Source: Chionoecetes opilio (Eukaryota > Arthropoda > Malacostraca > Decapoda > Majidae). From it: 64,000 bases of DNA. The translations under genes were made by a program, and so were the position numbers. Positions within the stretch are counted from its first letter, which is position 1; every line of letters starts with the position of its first letter. Shown here in pieces: positions 1-10,395 of this stretch. The notes beneath the pieces were generated by a model. The model searched no databases. It saw only the letters and a program-made list of their open reading frames with translations, and was not told the DNA's origin. The stretch is from positions 39,955 to 103,954 of the forward strand of contig JACEEZ010020234.1 of assembly GCA_016584305.1 (NCBI GenBank), written 5' to 3'.

Positions 1-426
<426 letters not shown>

Positions 427-524
427 ACAGTGATATAGCAAAAGGTTCTGTTGAATCATGGATGACAAAATATCATTAAAATACTCCGTGTTATTTATGA
501 CAGCCCTATGTGATAAACCTTTAT

Positions 525-570
<46 letters not shown>
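525..570. repeat. (CA)n microsatellite
   Basis: An uninterrupted CA tract. The flanks between this and 750 hold no recognisable gene. Confidence 0.95.
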
Positions 571-749
571 ATGAAGCCTCCCTCTATCTGCTCCCTGCCA
601 CATTTCCATAGTGTGAAGTGTGTCAATTGATGCGGCAACAATCTTTTTCCCTTCTGAATTTTACAAACCTTACAGTGCCTCAAAAAACCTTAACGACGAG
701 GAGAAGGTCGCACCGAACAGTGTGTGTTTACGGCTAGATCAATAGACTG

Positions 750-1303
750 TTAACCCCATGAGACCCACAACGTAATTTCCTTTATAATTTGGGTACCACT
801 AGATGATTTACAGTGAATATGTGCAATGTTTTATAGCTATGACCTGTTTAGTATCCTTGTCCACTAACTCATGTGGTATATTCAGTGACTTTCCGTTATT
901 TTATGGCTAACAACCGACAATTTGTAGTGACTATAAGCAATGTTTTATAGCTATGACCTGTTTAGTATCCTTGTCCACTAACTCATGTGGTATATTCAGT
1001 GACTTTCCGTTATTTTATGGCTAACAACAGACAATTTGTAGTGACTATAAGCAATGTTTTATAGCTATGACCTGTTTAGTATCCTTGTCCACTAACTACT
1101 GTGGTATATTCAGTGACTTTTTGTTATTTTATGGCTAACAACAGACGATTTGTAGTGACTATAAGCAATGTTTTATAGCTATGACCTGTTTAGTATCCTT
1201 GTCCACTAACTACTGTGGTATATTCAGTGACTTTTCCTTATTTTATGGCTGACAACAGACCATTTTATATAGCCAAGGAAAGATCTGGGCGTGAAGGGGT
1301 TAA
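750..1303 (+). mobile_element. piggyBac-type MITE with internal 114-bp tandem expansion
   Basis: Flanked by TTAA at 750-753 and 1300-1303. The left end reads CCCCATGAGACCC and the right end, complemented, reads CCCCTTCACGCCCAGATC. TTAA targets plus termini starting CCC are typical of piggyBac elements. No transposase frame exists, so this is non-autonomous. The interior contains four units with a 114-bp period (the motif GCAATGTTTTATAGC starts near 823, 937, 1051 and 1165), which explains why it is longer than the 210-250 bp copies elsewhere in the window. Confidence 0.75.
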
Positions 1304-1460
1304 CAGGTCCCTTCACGGCTATACTGAAATGTTCTATTGAGTCAGTTCATCTTGGTTTACAGAATACCTCGATCGGGGAACAACGAAGGCACAGGTCATT
1401 GGGTGGCAGGAAGGAAGGGCTGTAAAACTATAGTCTATTTTTTTTAACGAGGCAAAAATT

Positions 1461-1708
1461 CCATTCTATATACATCTTAAGGTCTCATGCTTAAAATTAT
1501 GCCTCTGTTTACCTGATAATAGGGTTACCTATGATAAAATACAACTGAAATTTAGAGGAACCGTAGTATTCCCTTCTCCTGGCATATATCCATTCTATCT
1601 TAAGGTCTCATGCTTAAAATGATACCTATATTTACCTGATAATAGGGTTACCTATGATAAAATACAACTGAAATTTAGAGGAACCGTAGTATTCCCTTCT
1701 CCTGGCAT
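1461..1708. repeat. 124-bp tandem duplication
   Basis: Two nearly identical 124-bp units in direct tandem, each running from CCATTCTAT to CTCCTGGCAT. No coding potential is seen in the units or in 1709-2050. Confidence 0.9.
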
Positions 1709-2054
1709 CAAATATCAGTCAGTAAGCAGCAAGGGGGTAGGATTTTTCACCTCATTAAAAAAACAGTGTCTAGGCAACCAGGGCGCGGGGGAGTGATGGA
1801 TGAGCGCGCCGTGGTGGTGGATAGAGACGGAAGGATACGTGCGCTACGGTGTTGATGAATGTGCTGAGAATAGATTACATAGTGTACTCCAAAGTTAGTC
1901 TTAGGCTTCACAAATGTTTTTTCTTTCTTTTCTTTTTTACATTGCAGCCTTACTTGGATCGCTTTGTTAGGTTGATAATTTGACTTTAGTCCTGTCTCCC
2001 TTCTTAAATATGGGAACAGCATTTCCTTTCCTCCACAATAATAGCACATCGCCT

Positions 2055-2500
<446 letters not shown>

Positions 2501-2899
2501 AATAGTCATGGGAGGGCATTAGACAGGATTGCTATAGTATTCCTAGGTTTTTATAAGTACTTTGACAATCGCATGGGTGGCTCAAATAGGGATTAATAAT
2601 ACTATTACTTATACTGAAAATACTAATACTGATCGTTGTATTGAAGTAATGATTAATCTAGCAATGCCTAGCATATTTTTATGTCTTGTAGTAAGTTTTG
2701 TCTAATTTGAGATTTTTAAGGAATATCTGGAAGTATCATGTCATTGTGAATTGGCTGAAATAGGGACTTCTAATCATTGTAACTGAAAACTGACTCCAGA
2801 TTGGTGTTCAGCATGCCCGATAACTGCTAGGAACTCATTTACAAGCAAATCTATTTTTCAAAAAATATTGCAAATTTTGCAAGGGGTATGCCTTGATAT

Positions 2900-3665
2900 T
2901 TTTAGAAAATCGTTTTTTTTCAATAAATAAAAAATTAATGCAGATACAGAAACTATGGAGATGGATAAATATGAAGTAGATCAAGGGCTATCATTTGGCA
3001 TAAAGCAAAAAATATTGATTGGTAAATCACCGAGAAAATAGCATATTCGTACATTTATACAAAATAAAAATTTTCTCGACAACCATGAGGTGTTTTGACA
3101 AGCCGATTACTGCGTCATGTAGAACACCTCAAGATGAACCTTTGTTACTTCCATAAGTTTTCTTAAGACTCATTGTTTTGCGGCAAAATAACAAAAACCT
3201 GATTTTCGTCAATTTTTGATTATTTTTGAGCAGCCAGAAGTCCGAACAAAACAATTTCGCTAGATAATTGGAAATGCCGGGGATACAATTGTAGATCCAT
3301 CCATTTACAATATCTTTTGATGAGTAAGTGTGGCTGTGTGAGAAACAAGTTGTGAGCTGAACGCGTTATAGTAAATATATTTTATAATTCAGAAAGCGTT
3401 CATGATTGGTCAGTGTTATGCAGAGACCAGTGTTGCCACCTCAGTGTGGGGGAAGGGACTAACTCTATAGGATTGTCACGCATAGTATGATTTCACACAT
3501 GATTTTTTTAAATCACGTTTTTTTCAATAACTAAACAAATAAGGCAGAAAAGTGCAACATGTATAGAGAAGTAAATATGAAGTAGATCAAGGGCTATCAT
3601 TTGTCTTAAAGCAAAAAAATATTGATAGGTAAATAACTCGACACCCAATAGGTGTTTTGACAAGT
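2900..3665. repeat. Dispersed direct-repeat pair in non-coding DNA
   Basis: Segment 2905-3110 recurs, shortened, at 3505-3665. Both contain AATATGAAGTAGATCAAGGG and end in GGTGTTTTGACAAG. The second copy has lost an internal block of about 35 bp. It runs directly into the acceptor site of the peroxidase exon at 3686. Nothing gene-like is seen in 2510-3680. Confidence 0.75.
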
Positions 3666-3685
3666 TCTCTCCGCTTGTCTCCCAG

Positions 3686-4124
3686 ATTACGACGCTTACT
3701 GCAACCCGACGGTGCTTAACGAGTTCGGCATTGCCTTCCGCTTCGGCCACTCGCTGCTCAAGCCTTCTTTTGAGCGCAGGGACGGCATCTTAGCAAAGCG
3801 CGACCCGCCCGTCAAGCTGAGCGAATACTTCCTTAACCCGGACTTGCTCTACCAGCTGGACGAAATCATCCGCGGACTAACCACCGTCTCCATGGAAACT
3901 TTAGACCAGTTCCTGACAGACGAGGTCACCAACCATCTCTTTGAAGACAAGCGGTGACCTTTCTCCGGCCTTGACCTCGCCGCCCTAAATATCCAGCGAG
4001 GCCGGGACCACGGATTGCAGTCTTACAACGAGTACCGCCAACTCTGCAACCTGACGAGGGCGCGGTCGTTTGATGACCTGCACCAGGAGGATATGAACTG
4101 CCCAAACACTGTTAACACAACTAG
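3686..4124 (+). pseudogene. Haem peroxidase, C-terminal exon with in-frame stop
   Basis: This exon encodes the proximal half of an animal haem peroxidase (peroxinectin/chorion peroxidase type), a secreted enzyme family that oxidises substrates with H2O2. The reading frame starts after an acceptor CCCAG at 3685 with YDAYCNPTVLNEFG. It then contains AFRFGHSLL, where the histidine is the expected proximal haem ligand, followed by LSEYFLNPDLLY and [15 protein letters not shown], a family signature. It ends DDLHQED before a GTAAAT donor at 4125. An in-frame TGA at 3955-3957 falls in an otherwise collinear frame, directly before [13 protein letters not shown]. Either the gene is dead or the base is miscalled. 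No upstream exon on this strand is visible in the window. The N-terminal half lies on the opposite strand at 6357-8002. Confidence 0.85.
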
Positions 4125-4180
4125 GTAAATACAACTAGGTAAATACAACTAGGTATCTGTGCCAACAACACTATCAACTA
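4125..4180 (+). repeat. 14-bp tandem repeat over the splice donor
   Basis: The motif CAACTAGGTAAATA is repeated in tandem, followed by degenerate copies. Each unit carries a GTAAAT donor-like sequence, so the exact 3' boundary of the exon is ambiguous by one or two units. Confidence 0.6.
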
Positions 4181-4196
4181 GGTATCTGAATGCTGG

Positions 4197-4208
4197 GGGG
4201 GGGGGGGA

Positions 4209-4250
<42 letters not shown>

Positions 4251-4255
4251 GGACG

Positions 4256-4309
<54 letters not shown>
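4197..4309. repeat. (GA)n microsatellite
   Basis: A GA dinucleotide tract preceded by a G-run. The RE-rich open frame over it is not a gene. Confidence 0.95.
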
Positions 4310-4314
<5 letters not shown>

Positions 4315-4559
4315 TAAACGGCTATGGAAAAGAAAATTTAATATAGTAAATGATAAAAAGATTCGTGAAAAGTTAGAGAAGAGAAAAAACTTATCAATAC
4401 CATGAAAAAAAACCGAAAAACACCTTCACAATTTTAATGCAGAGGAAAAAACAGATTTACAGTACTCGTCAAAAGTATGCGGCGCCCTGCTCCCGCCCCC
4501 ACACAACAAACAATACATAAGGAAATTTATAGAAAATAATGTATCATAATAACCTTTTA

Positions 4560-5600
4560 TTACTTGGTTGGGTGGCCTTTTCTCTTCTTCACGGCTTGGA
4601 GACGTCGGGGTAGTGAAAGAGCTAGGTTTCTTAGGTGTTCAGCAGAGGTATTTGCCCAGGACTCACGGATGGTGTTCTCGAGCTTGGGTATGGAGCCGAC
4701 GTCTTTCCCCTGCAGATCCTTCTTGACCATGTGCCAGAGGTTCTCAATTAGGTTGAGGTCCGGGCTGTTACCTGGCCAATCCTTTATGAAGGGTACCATG
4801 CAGTCACCAAGCCACTGAGTGACAGATTTGGCAGTGTGAGCAGGAGCACCGTCCTGTTGAAACACACTGGCACGTGTGAGCTTGAATATATCTGGCAAAT
4901 GTTCACAAAGCAGTTCCAGGTAAACAGCTTGATTCACTTTAAGGTTTTTAGGAAGCACAACAAGCTTGCCTAAACCTCTCCCAGAGAAACAACCCCACAC
5001 CATAAGTTAATCTGGGTCTTTTACCGTGCTCTCCACATACCGTGAGTCGAGGGGGTCACTGCCTGGGCGACGGTACACTCGAGCTCCTCGGTTACATGTC
5101 ACAGTAAATGTTGCCTCATCAGACCACAACACTGACAACCAGTCATCATCAGTCCAAGTAAGATATTTCTTGGTGAAGGTGACCCTGCGAGCTCTCTGCG
5201 CATGTGTAAGAAGTGGCTTCTTCAGTGGTTTGTGGCTAGTATAACCCAACTCGTGCACTCGGCGAGATATGGTATGCACAGACACTGCACCAAACACTTC
5301 AGGGTCGTTTTCCTTCAATACCCTTGCTGTAACGCGAGGGGTACTCTACGAACGTTTTAGAAAGTTCACAGACCTTTGAGAAATCTTCCTGGGACGACTA
5401 GACCGAAGTTTCTGTGATGGCGTTTCACCGCTGTTTTCGTCTCTGAAACGCGCCAAGTACTTCCTTACTGTTGACTTAGCCCACACACAACAACTCACTT
5501 ATTTCTTTTGCTTGGTGGCCTGCATCCTTTAAACCAATGATCTGAGCAATGGTTTCTTTGCTTAGTTCCTTGATAGGTGCAATAATAAAAATATAATACA
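4560..5600 (-). pseudogene. Tc1-like transposase (DDE), frameshifted
   Basis: Read from about 5600 down, this is a cut-and-paste transposase. It opens with an N-terminal HTH region (KELSKETIAQIIGLKDAG, then ISELL) and then a second HTH region interrupted by frameshifts and stops between 5320 and 5500. The DDE catalytic domain follows: WSDEATF holds the first Asp, FQQDGAPAHTA the second, and SPDLNLIENLW the Glu. I count 35 residues between the second Asp and the Glu, rather than the 34 of canonical Tc1. The catalytic part is split by a frameshift at 5003-5007. It occupies the left arm and spacer of the palindromic element. Inactive as it stands. Confidence 0.85.
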
Positions 5601-5686
5601 ACAATCACCACTGATAAGTGCAAAACACAAGGCAGGGTCACGACTCACGGTATATGGAGAGCACGGTAAAAGACCCAGATTAACTT

Positions 5687-6130
5687 ATGGTGTGGGGCTG
5701 TTTCTCTGGCAGAGGTTTAGGCAAGCTTGTTGTGCTTCGTAAAAACCTTAAAGTGAATCAAGCTGTTTACCTGGAGCTGCTTTGTGAACATTTGCCAGAT
5801 TCTTTCAAGCTCACAGGTGCCAGTGTGTTTCAACAGGACGGTGCTCCTGCTCACATTGCCAAATCTGTCACTCAGTGGCTTGGTGACTGCATGGTACCCT
5901 TCATAAAGGATTGGCCAGGTAACAGCCCGGACCTCAACCTAATTGAGAACCTCTGGCACATGGTCAAGAAGGATCTGCAGGGGAAAGACGTCGGCTCCAG
6001 ACCCAAGCTCGAGAACACCATCCGTGAGTCCTGGGCAAATACCTCTGCTGAACACCTAAGAAACCTAGCTCTTTCACTACCCCGACGTCTCCAAGCCGTG
6101 AAGAAGAGAAAAGGCCACCCAACCAAGTAA
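5687..6130 (+). pseudogene. Tc1-like transposase, C-terminal half duplicate
   Basis: This is the inverted duplicate of the C-terminal half of the 4560-5600 transposase: 147 open residues from MVWGCFSGRGLGKL to KKRKGHPTK. It keeps the second catalytic Asp (QQDGAPAH) and the Glu (LIENLW), again 35 residues apart. It differs from the left-arm copy by only a few substitutions, for example P/R, I/S, R/G, T/I and I/R, so the inverted duplication is recent. It lacks the HTH domains and the first catalytic Asp and cannot encode an active enzyme. Confidence 0.85.
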
Positions 6131-6356
6131 TAAAAGGTTATTATAATACATTATTTTCTATAAATTTCCTTATGTATTGTTTGTTGTGTGGGGGCGGGAG
6201 CAGGGCGCCGCATACTTTTGACGAATACTGTACAACATATAGGTTTTTTCACTAGCATGGTTTTTCTCTCTGCTCTCAGTAAATTCAATACGATTAAGTT
6301 CATGATTAGATAAAAAAGCACTGATCTATAGCATAAAAAACACTCAAAACACACAC

Positions 6357-6571
6357 CTGCCATCTTTCGGGTGTGAGCCAAGTCGTGGGATATGAACTGC
6401 CGCCATGGACGTCATAAACTTGTGGTGTGTGTCATGCTCCCGGTGCAGGGCCAGGCTGATGGCGCGGCCCACGGCAGGAAGTCCCCCGAGGTGGCCTGGC
6501 GCGGGACGGCCACACCGTCGCCGTAATTGGCCGGCAGGAAGCAAAGGTAGCGGGTGTTGGCGTTACCCCAT
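6357..6571 (-). pseudogene. Haem peroxidase, distal-histidine exon with frameshift
   Basis: The exon begins after an acceptor (TTGTTAG) at 6572 and reads WGNANTRYLCFLPANYGDG, then AVPRQATSG. A one-base frame change follows, then VGRAISLALHREHD and HKFMTSM. A second shift leads to QFISHDLAHTRKM, whose first histidine sits at the distal catalytic position of the family (QF-x-x-HD). The donor is GCAG|GTGTGT at 6357/6356. It joins the 7844-8002 exon with matching phase: AG plus A gives Arg, producing NLR-WGNANTRY, exactly the family pattern. Two frameshifts suggest a pseudogene or consensus errors. The next exons should lie further left on this strand, but the palindromic element and an oppositely oriented C-terminal exon are found there. 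Confidence 0.82.
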
Positions 6572-6738
6572 CTAACAAGGCATGGATTAATTAACCTCTT
6601 GAGACCCAGAACATAATTTAAATAGAAATTAAATATAAATAAAGCCTACAAAATAAAGAAATATAAATAAAGCCGTAAAATAGCCTCTCTCCCCTCTAAT
6701 ACCTATCAAATCTATCTATCAAATACTTCAGCTATCTG

Positions 6739-6741
<3 letters not shown>

Positions 6742-6774
<33 letters not shown>

Positions 6775-6848
6775 GGCGAGCCGAGCGAGGGAGAGAGAGA
6801 GAGAGAGAGAGGGGAGGAGAGAGAGGGGGAGAAGAGGAAGAGAGGAGA

Positions 6849-6900
<52 letters not shown>

Positions 6901-6934
6901 GAGAGAGAGACGAGAGAGAGAGAGAGAGAGAGAT

Positions 6935-6993
<59 letters not shown>

Positions 6994-7166
6994 GAGAGAG
7001 AGCAGAGATGAGAGAGAGAGAGAGAGAGAGAGAGAAGAGAGAGAAGAGAAAGAGAAGAGAAAAGGAGAAAGGGGAAGAGAAAGAGAAAAGAAAGAGGATG
7101 AAAGAGAAAGAGAAAGAGAAAGAGAAAAAAGAGAAAGAGAAAGAGAAAGAGAGAGAGAGAGAGGTG
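6742..7166. repeat. (GA)n-rich low-complexity tract
   Basis: About 425 bp of GA dinucleotides grading into GAAAGA hexamers to the right. It lies in the peroxidase intron between 6571 and 7844. The Ser-Leu and Arg-Glu open frames are artefacts. Confidence 0.95.
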
Positions 7167-7216
7167 TATGATGGTTTATAGTTTTTTTTTTAACGAGGCA
7201 AAAATTCCATTCTATG

Positions 7217-7757
7217 TTAACCCCTTGAGGCCCAGAACGTAATTTCCATTGTAATTTGGGTACCATTAGACGATTTGTAGTGACTATAAGCAATGTTTTA
7301 TAGCTATGACCTGTTTAGTATCCTTGTGCACTAACTACTGTGGTCAGTGCATTTTTTAAGCCAATCTTACTGGGTGACATTCTTTGGCTAGCCAGAAAGG
7401 TAAAGGCCTACCGGTTAAAATATAGTTTTTTGGATACATCAACTTCAGCCTTTTGTATGTTGTGTATAAATAAAGATCCTATGCAGTAATAAGAAGCACT
7501 TCTGGATCTAACACACACAGATAAGATGAACCATTGTATCCAGGAAGGTGTTTATGAACAAATATCTTGTCGCCCAGTAGCTTAAAATTGTTCTTACTGG
7601 GCGACAGTTTTCCATCACTAGGACACATTTTGGTCGCCCAGTTAGCATGGTAAAAAAATGCACTCATGTGGTATATTAAGTCACTTTTCGTAATTTTATG
7701 GCTTGACAACAGACAATTTTATATAGCCAAGGAAAGATCTGGGCGTGAAGGGGTTGA
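7217..7757 (+). mobile_element. piggyBac-type MITE carrying a nested insertion
   Basis: Starts TTAACCCCTTGAGGCCCAG and ends AGATCTGGGCGTGAAGGGG followed by TTGA, a one-base change of TTAA. The body matches the 8658 and 12520 copies but is split by a 319-bp insertion at 7346-7664. Confidence 0.75.
7346..7664. mobile_element. hAT-like MITE nested in the piggyBac-type MITE
   Basis: The ends AGTGCATTTTTTAAGCCA and (complemented) AGTGCATTTTTTTACCATG form imperfect TIRs of about 35 bp that continue into ACTGGGTGAC/ACTGGGCGAC. The host sequence TGTGGT is repeated on both sides (CTGTGGT before, CATGTGGT after), suggesting a 6-8 bp target duplication, most like hAT. A second, partial copy of its right-hand part follows at about 7757-7835. 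No transposase frame. Confidence 0.6.
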
Positions 7758-7843
7758 AAATGTTCTTACTGGGCGACAGTTTTTCATCGCTGGGAGATAT
7801 TTTTGCCACTCAGTTATAATGTAAATAAACGCAGTGGTTGTAC

Positions 7844-8002
7844 CTTAGGTTTAGCACGTTGTTGGAGTAGCCGTTAAAGGCGCTGTATTTCTATGGCTGG
7901 CAGGGAAAGTCCACCTCCACGGGACACTGGTCACCCAGCACCGTCCCGCACACGTCAGCCACAGGCAGCCCGTAGCTCCCCTGGTCCTGGTCCAGGCAGA
8001 AC
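7844..8002 (-). pseudogene. Haem peroxidase, N-terminal exon with in-frame stop
   Basis: The acceptor CTGTGCAG ends at 8003. The exon reads FCLDQDQGSYGLPVADVCG, then LGDQCPVEVDFPCQP, a TAG stop at 7891-7893, then KYSAFNGYSNNVLNLR, ending at a donor AAG|GTACAA at 7844/7843. Cysteine spacing and the segment Y-x-AFNGY-x-NN match the start of the peroxidase domain in arthropod peroxinectin and chorion-peroxidase proteins. It splices in phase to 6571. The stop replaces a residue in an otherwise collinear frame. An 8-bp minisatellite lies just upstream in the preceding intron. No signal-peptide exon is visible. Confidence 0.78.
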
Positions 8003-8007
8003 CTGCA

Positions 8008-8125
8008 CAGAACATAGGAACATAGGAACATAGGAACATAGAAACATAGGAACATCAAAAAATTGGAACACAGGAACATAGGAACATCAGAAAATAGGAA
8101 CATAGGAACATAGGAACATAAGACT
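8008..8125. repeat. 8-bp minisatellite
   Basis: Tandem CATAGGAA units with point variants, immediately upstream of the acceptor of the 7844-8002 exon. Confidence 0.9.
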
Positions 8126-8142
8126 ACCTTATGTAAGGTATA

Positions 8143-8482
8143 GGCGGTAGCGGAGTGGTTAGCGTCTCCGACTGACGTTCTCGGTGACCCGAGTTCTATT
8201 CCCGAAGAAAACCAAAATCTTTCTGCACCGTCGAGTGGCCTAAGAACACCCACATGCCCTGCCCATTAACTCTACCTTGGATTGTGAGTGCATCGGAGGA
8301 CACAGGGGGGCGGCATGAGCCTCTAATCACAGGCGTCACTATAAGAATCCTGCCTGCGCCACCACGGGCGAGGACCAACCATCACAGCCCTCAAGTGAAC
8401 CCCCAGAGCCTACCATCCCACCCCTGGGTCACCACTGCCTACAGGCGCTATAGGCACAAATGTATAAAAAAAAAAAAAAAAA
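8143..8482 (+). mobile_element. tRNA-derived SINE (type 2), full length
   Basis: The head GGCGGTAGCGGAGTGGTTAG holds an A-box and GACCCGAGTTCTATTCCCG holds a B-box (consensus GAGTTCGATCC in other copies). A roughly 250-bp body follows, ending GGCGCTATAGGCACAAATG, then a poly-A tail at 8465-8482. Minus-strand copies occur at 37612, 48430 and 53930, and a 3' remnant at 16007. Confidence 0.85.
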
Positions 8483-8657
8483 ATCTTGTTACATACCATA
8501 AAAAAATTGAAAAAATATCTTGAATGGTTTTCGAGTAGAGTTGTAAATTATCTTTCAAATAAATTCATTAAACGCACAAAAAATTGGATGTTAAGCACAA
8601 AACTGTGGTACATTTTTAAGAAACCAATAGGAAGAGCAATGGGAACACAGGATTTGC

Positions 8658-8870
8658 TTAACCCCTTGAGACCCAGAACGTAATTTCCATTGTAATTTGG
8701 GTACCATTAGACGATTTTCAGTGACTATTAGCAATGTTTTATAGTTATGACCTGTTTAGTATCCTTGTCCACTAGTTAATTTGGTATATTCAGTGACTTT
8801 TCGTAATTTTATGGCTCAACAACAGACAATTTTATATAGCAAAGGAAAGATCTGGGCGTGAAGGGGTTAA
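8658..8870 (+). mobile_element. piggyBac-type MITE, intact 213-bp copy
   Basis: TTAA at 8658-8661 and 8867-8870 enclose termini CCCCTTGAGACCCAG and (complemented) CCCCTTCACGCCCAG. This is the cleanest short copy and serves as the reference for the family. Confidence 0.8.
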
Positions 8871-8940
8871 CACACAGCTTTGCTTATCAGTGTCTTGATA
8901 TGTGGAATAGCCTGGACAGTAATGAAAGAAAGAAAAGTGT

Positions 8941-9195
8941 GAGGCTACAACCACCTTACCTAGAGGAGGAAGAGGCTACAACAACCTTACCTAGAGGAGG
9001 AAGAGGCTACAACAACCTTACCTAGAGGAGGAAGAGGCTACAACAACCTTACCTAGAGGAGGAAGAGGCTACAACCACCTTACCTAGAGGAGGAAGAGGC
9101 TACAACAACCTTACCTAGAGGAGGAAGAGGCTACAACCACCTTACCTAGAGGAGGAAGAGGCTACAACAACCTTACCTAGAGGAGGAAGAGGCTA
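8941..9195. repeat. 31-bp minisatellite
   Basis: At least eight near-perfect units of 31 bp, GGCTACAACAACCTTACC followed by TAGAGGAGGAAGA. A CAAC/CCAC variant alternates between units. Sequence to 9455 is A-rich with nothing recognised. Confidence 0.95.
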
Positions 9196-9459
9196 TAGTG
9201 AGGGAGTATTTGTTTGGAGAGGGGAATGTGGAAGAAGCAAAAAGAACAATCAACAGTTTTTGGATGACCAGAGAAAATAAGAAGAAAGAAAAAGAAAGAA
9301 ACTAATAAGATAGAATAAGAGAAGAAAACTAATTAAAGACCCAGACAGCAAGAAGAAACACGTCAGGGAGGGCCGAGGAAAAAGGCCAGACTCCTGACCA
9401 ACAACTGTACTGAACTGAACTGGACAGTGAAATTATAGATGCCATAAGTATTCATGTTT

Positions 9460-9925
9460 TTAACCCTTCACGCCCAGATCTTTCCTTGGCTATACAAAAT
9501 TGTAGTGTGTTGTCGAGCCATAAAATTACGAAAAGACACTGAATATACCAAATTAGTTAGTCGACAAGGATAATAATTTACTAAACAGGTCATATCTATA
9601 AAATATTGCTTATACAGGGAGCTCCCGTTATACGAGCATTCGGTATACGAGAATCCGATGATACGAGATGTGTAAATTAGGGTCTATTTTCAATATACGA
9701 GATCGAAAATCCAATGATACGACATTCAAACTGGGGTGAGTAAAATTACGAAATGTAACTGAATATCCCAAATTAGTTAGTCGACAAGGATACTAATTTA
9801 CTAGCTAGGATAGGTCATAGCTAGATAGGTCATAGCTATAAAATATTGCTTATACCTAGTCACTAAAATCATCTAATGGTAGCCAGGTTACAATGGAAAT
9901 TACGTTATGGATCTCAAGGGGTTAA
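9460..9925 (-). mobile_element. piggyBac-type MITE, reverse copy with insertion
   Basis: TTAA at 9460-9463 and 9922-9925, with CCCTTCACGCCCAGATC at the left and a complemented CCCCTTGAGATCC at the right. The body is interrupted near 9614-9740 by a different sequence that begins CAGGGAGCTCCCGTTATACG and holds several TATACGAG/GATACGAG repeats. That part resembles the end of a pogo-like element. A short stretch of MITE sequence is duplicated on both sides of it. Confidence 0.65.
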
Positions 9926-10004
9926 AAATAAGATTGCCCCATTGCGACAAGGGGACAGAGACTGTGTAGCTAATTTCCCGTATATCACCACTACCATAGA
10001 TGAC

Positions 10005-10395
10005 AGTTAAGTCGCCAGGACAACTTTTTTTTCTGTTTACAGAGGTGTGGTGGCGTTAATACTTACATTTCTACATCCATGATTTCAGGACAGTTAGAAG
10101 GGGCTATCTGGAGAGTCTGTGTCATTTTGTGTCTTCATCTGTGTCATATTATGGCTATAAATGAACAAATGACAAAAATATCTACAAAGTGACTACCAAC
10201 AGTAGAGTCGCCATCTAGTGTTTATTTACTGAGTGTCGTACCGCTGTCGTCGTCGCCCGGAAAAAAAAACGCGTAGTGAAATTTGAAACCGTCTATACTT
10301 GCAGATACAAAACATAAAGCAATGCAGAAACAGAGTAGATTATACAGTCATGATATAAACTACTGGATATTTTCAGGGCAAAAAAAACCGTAGTG
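10005..10395 (+). repeat. Dispersed copy of a segment of the 11-kb unit
   Basis: This matches 53840-54540 and its counterparts (AAGTCGCCAGGACAAC, then ACTTACATTTCTACATCCA, then GGAGAGTCTGTGTCATTTTG, then CATGATATAAACTACT). The type-2 SINE found at this point in unit copies 2-4 is absent here, so this is an empty site for that SINE. Confidence 0.75.

Larger units (their letters stand above)
4460..6230. mobile_element. Palindromic Tc1-like element flanked by TA
   Basis: The outer ends are inverted copies of CAGTACTCGTCAAAAGTATG and are flanked by TA at 4458-4459 and 6231-6232. The two arms, 4460-5049 and 5641-6230, are both 590 bp and near-identical inverted repeats. Each holds the C-terminal half of a Tc1-family transposase gene. 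The 591-bp spacer, 5050-5640, holds the N-terminal half belonging to the left arm only. No third TIR lies in the spacer, so this is one 1771-bp insertion. It probably arose when a 5'-truncated element acquired an inverted copy of its own 3' half. Confidence 0.85.

Noticed and set aside
6712..7293. 193-residue Ser/Leu-rich frame and RERER frame
   Set aside because: GA microsatellite artefact in a peroxidase intron.
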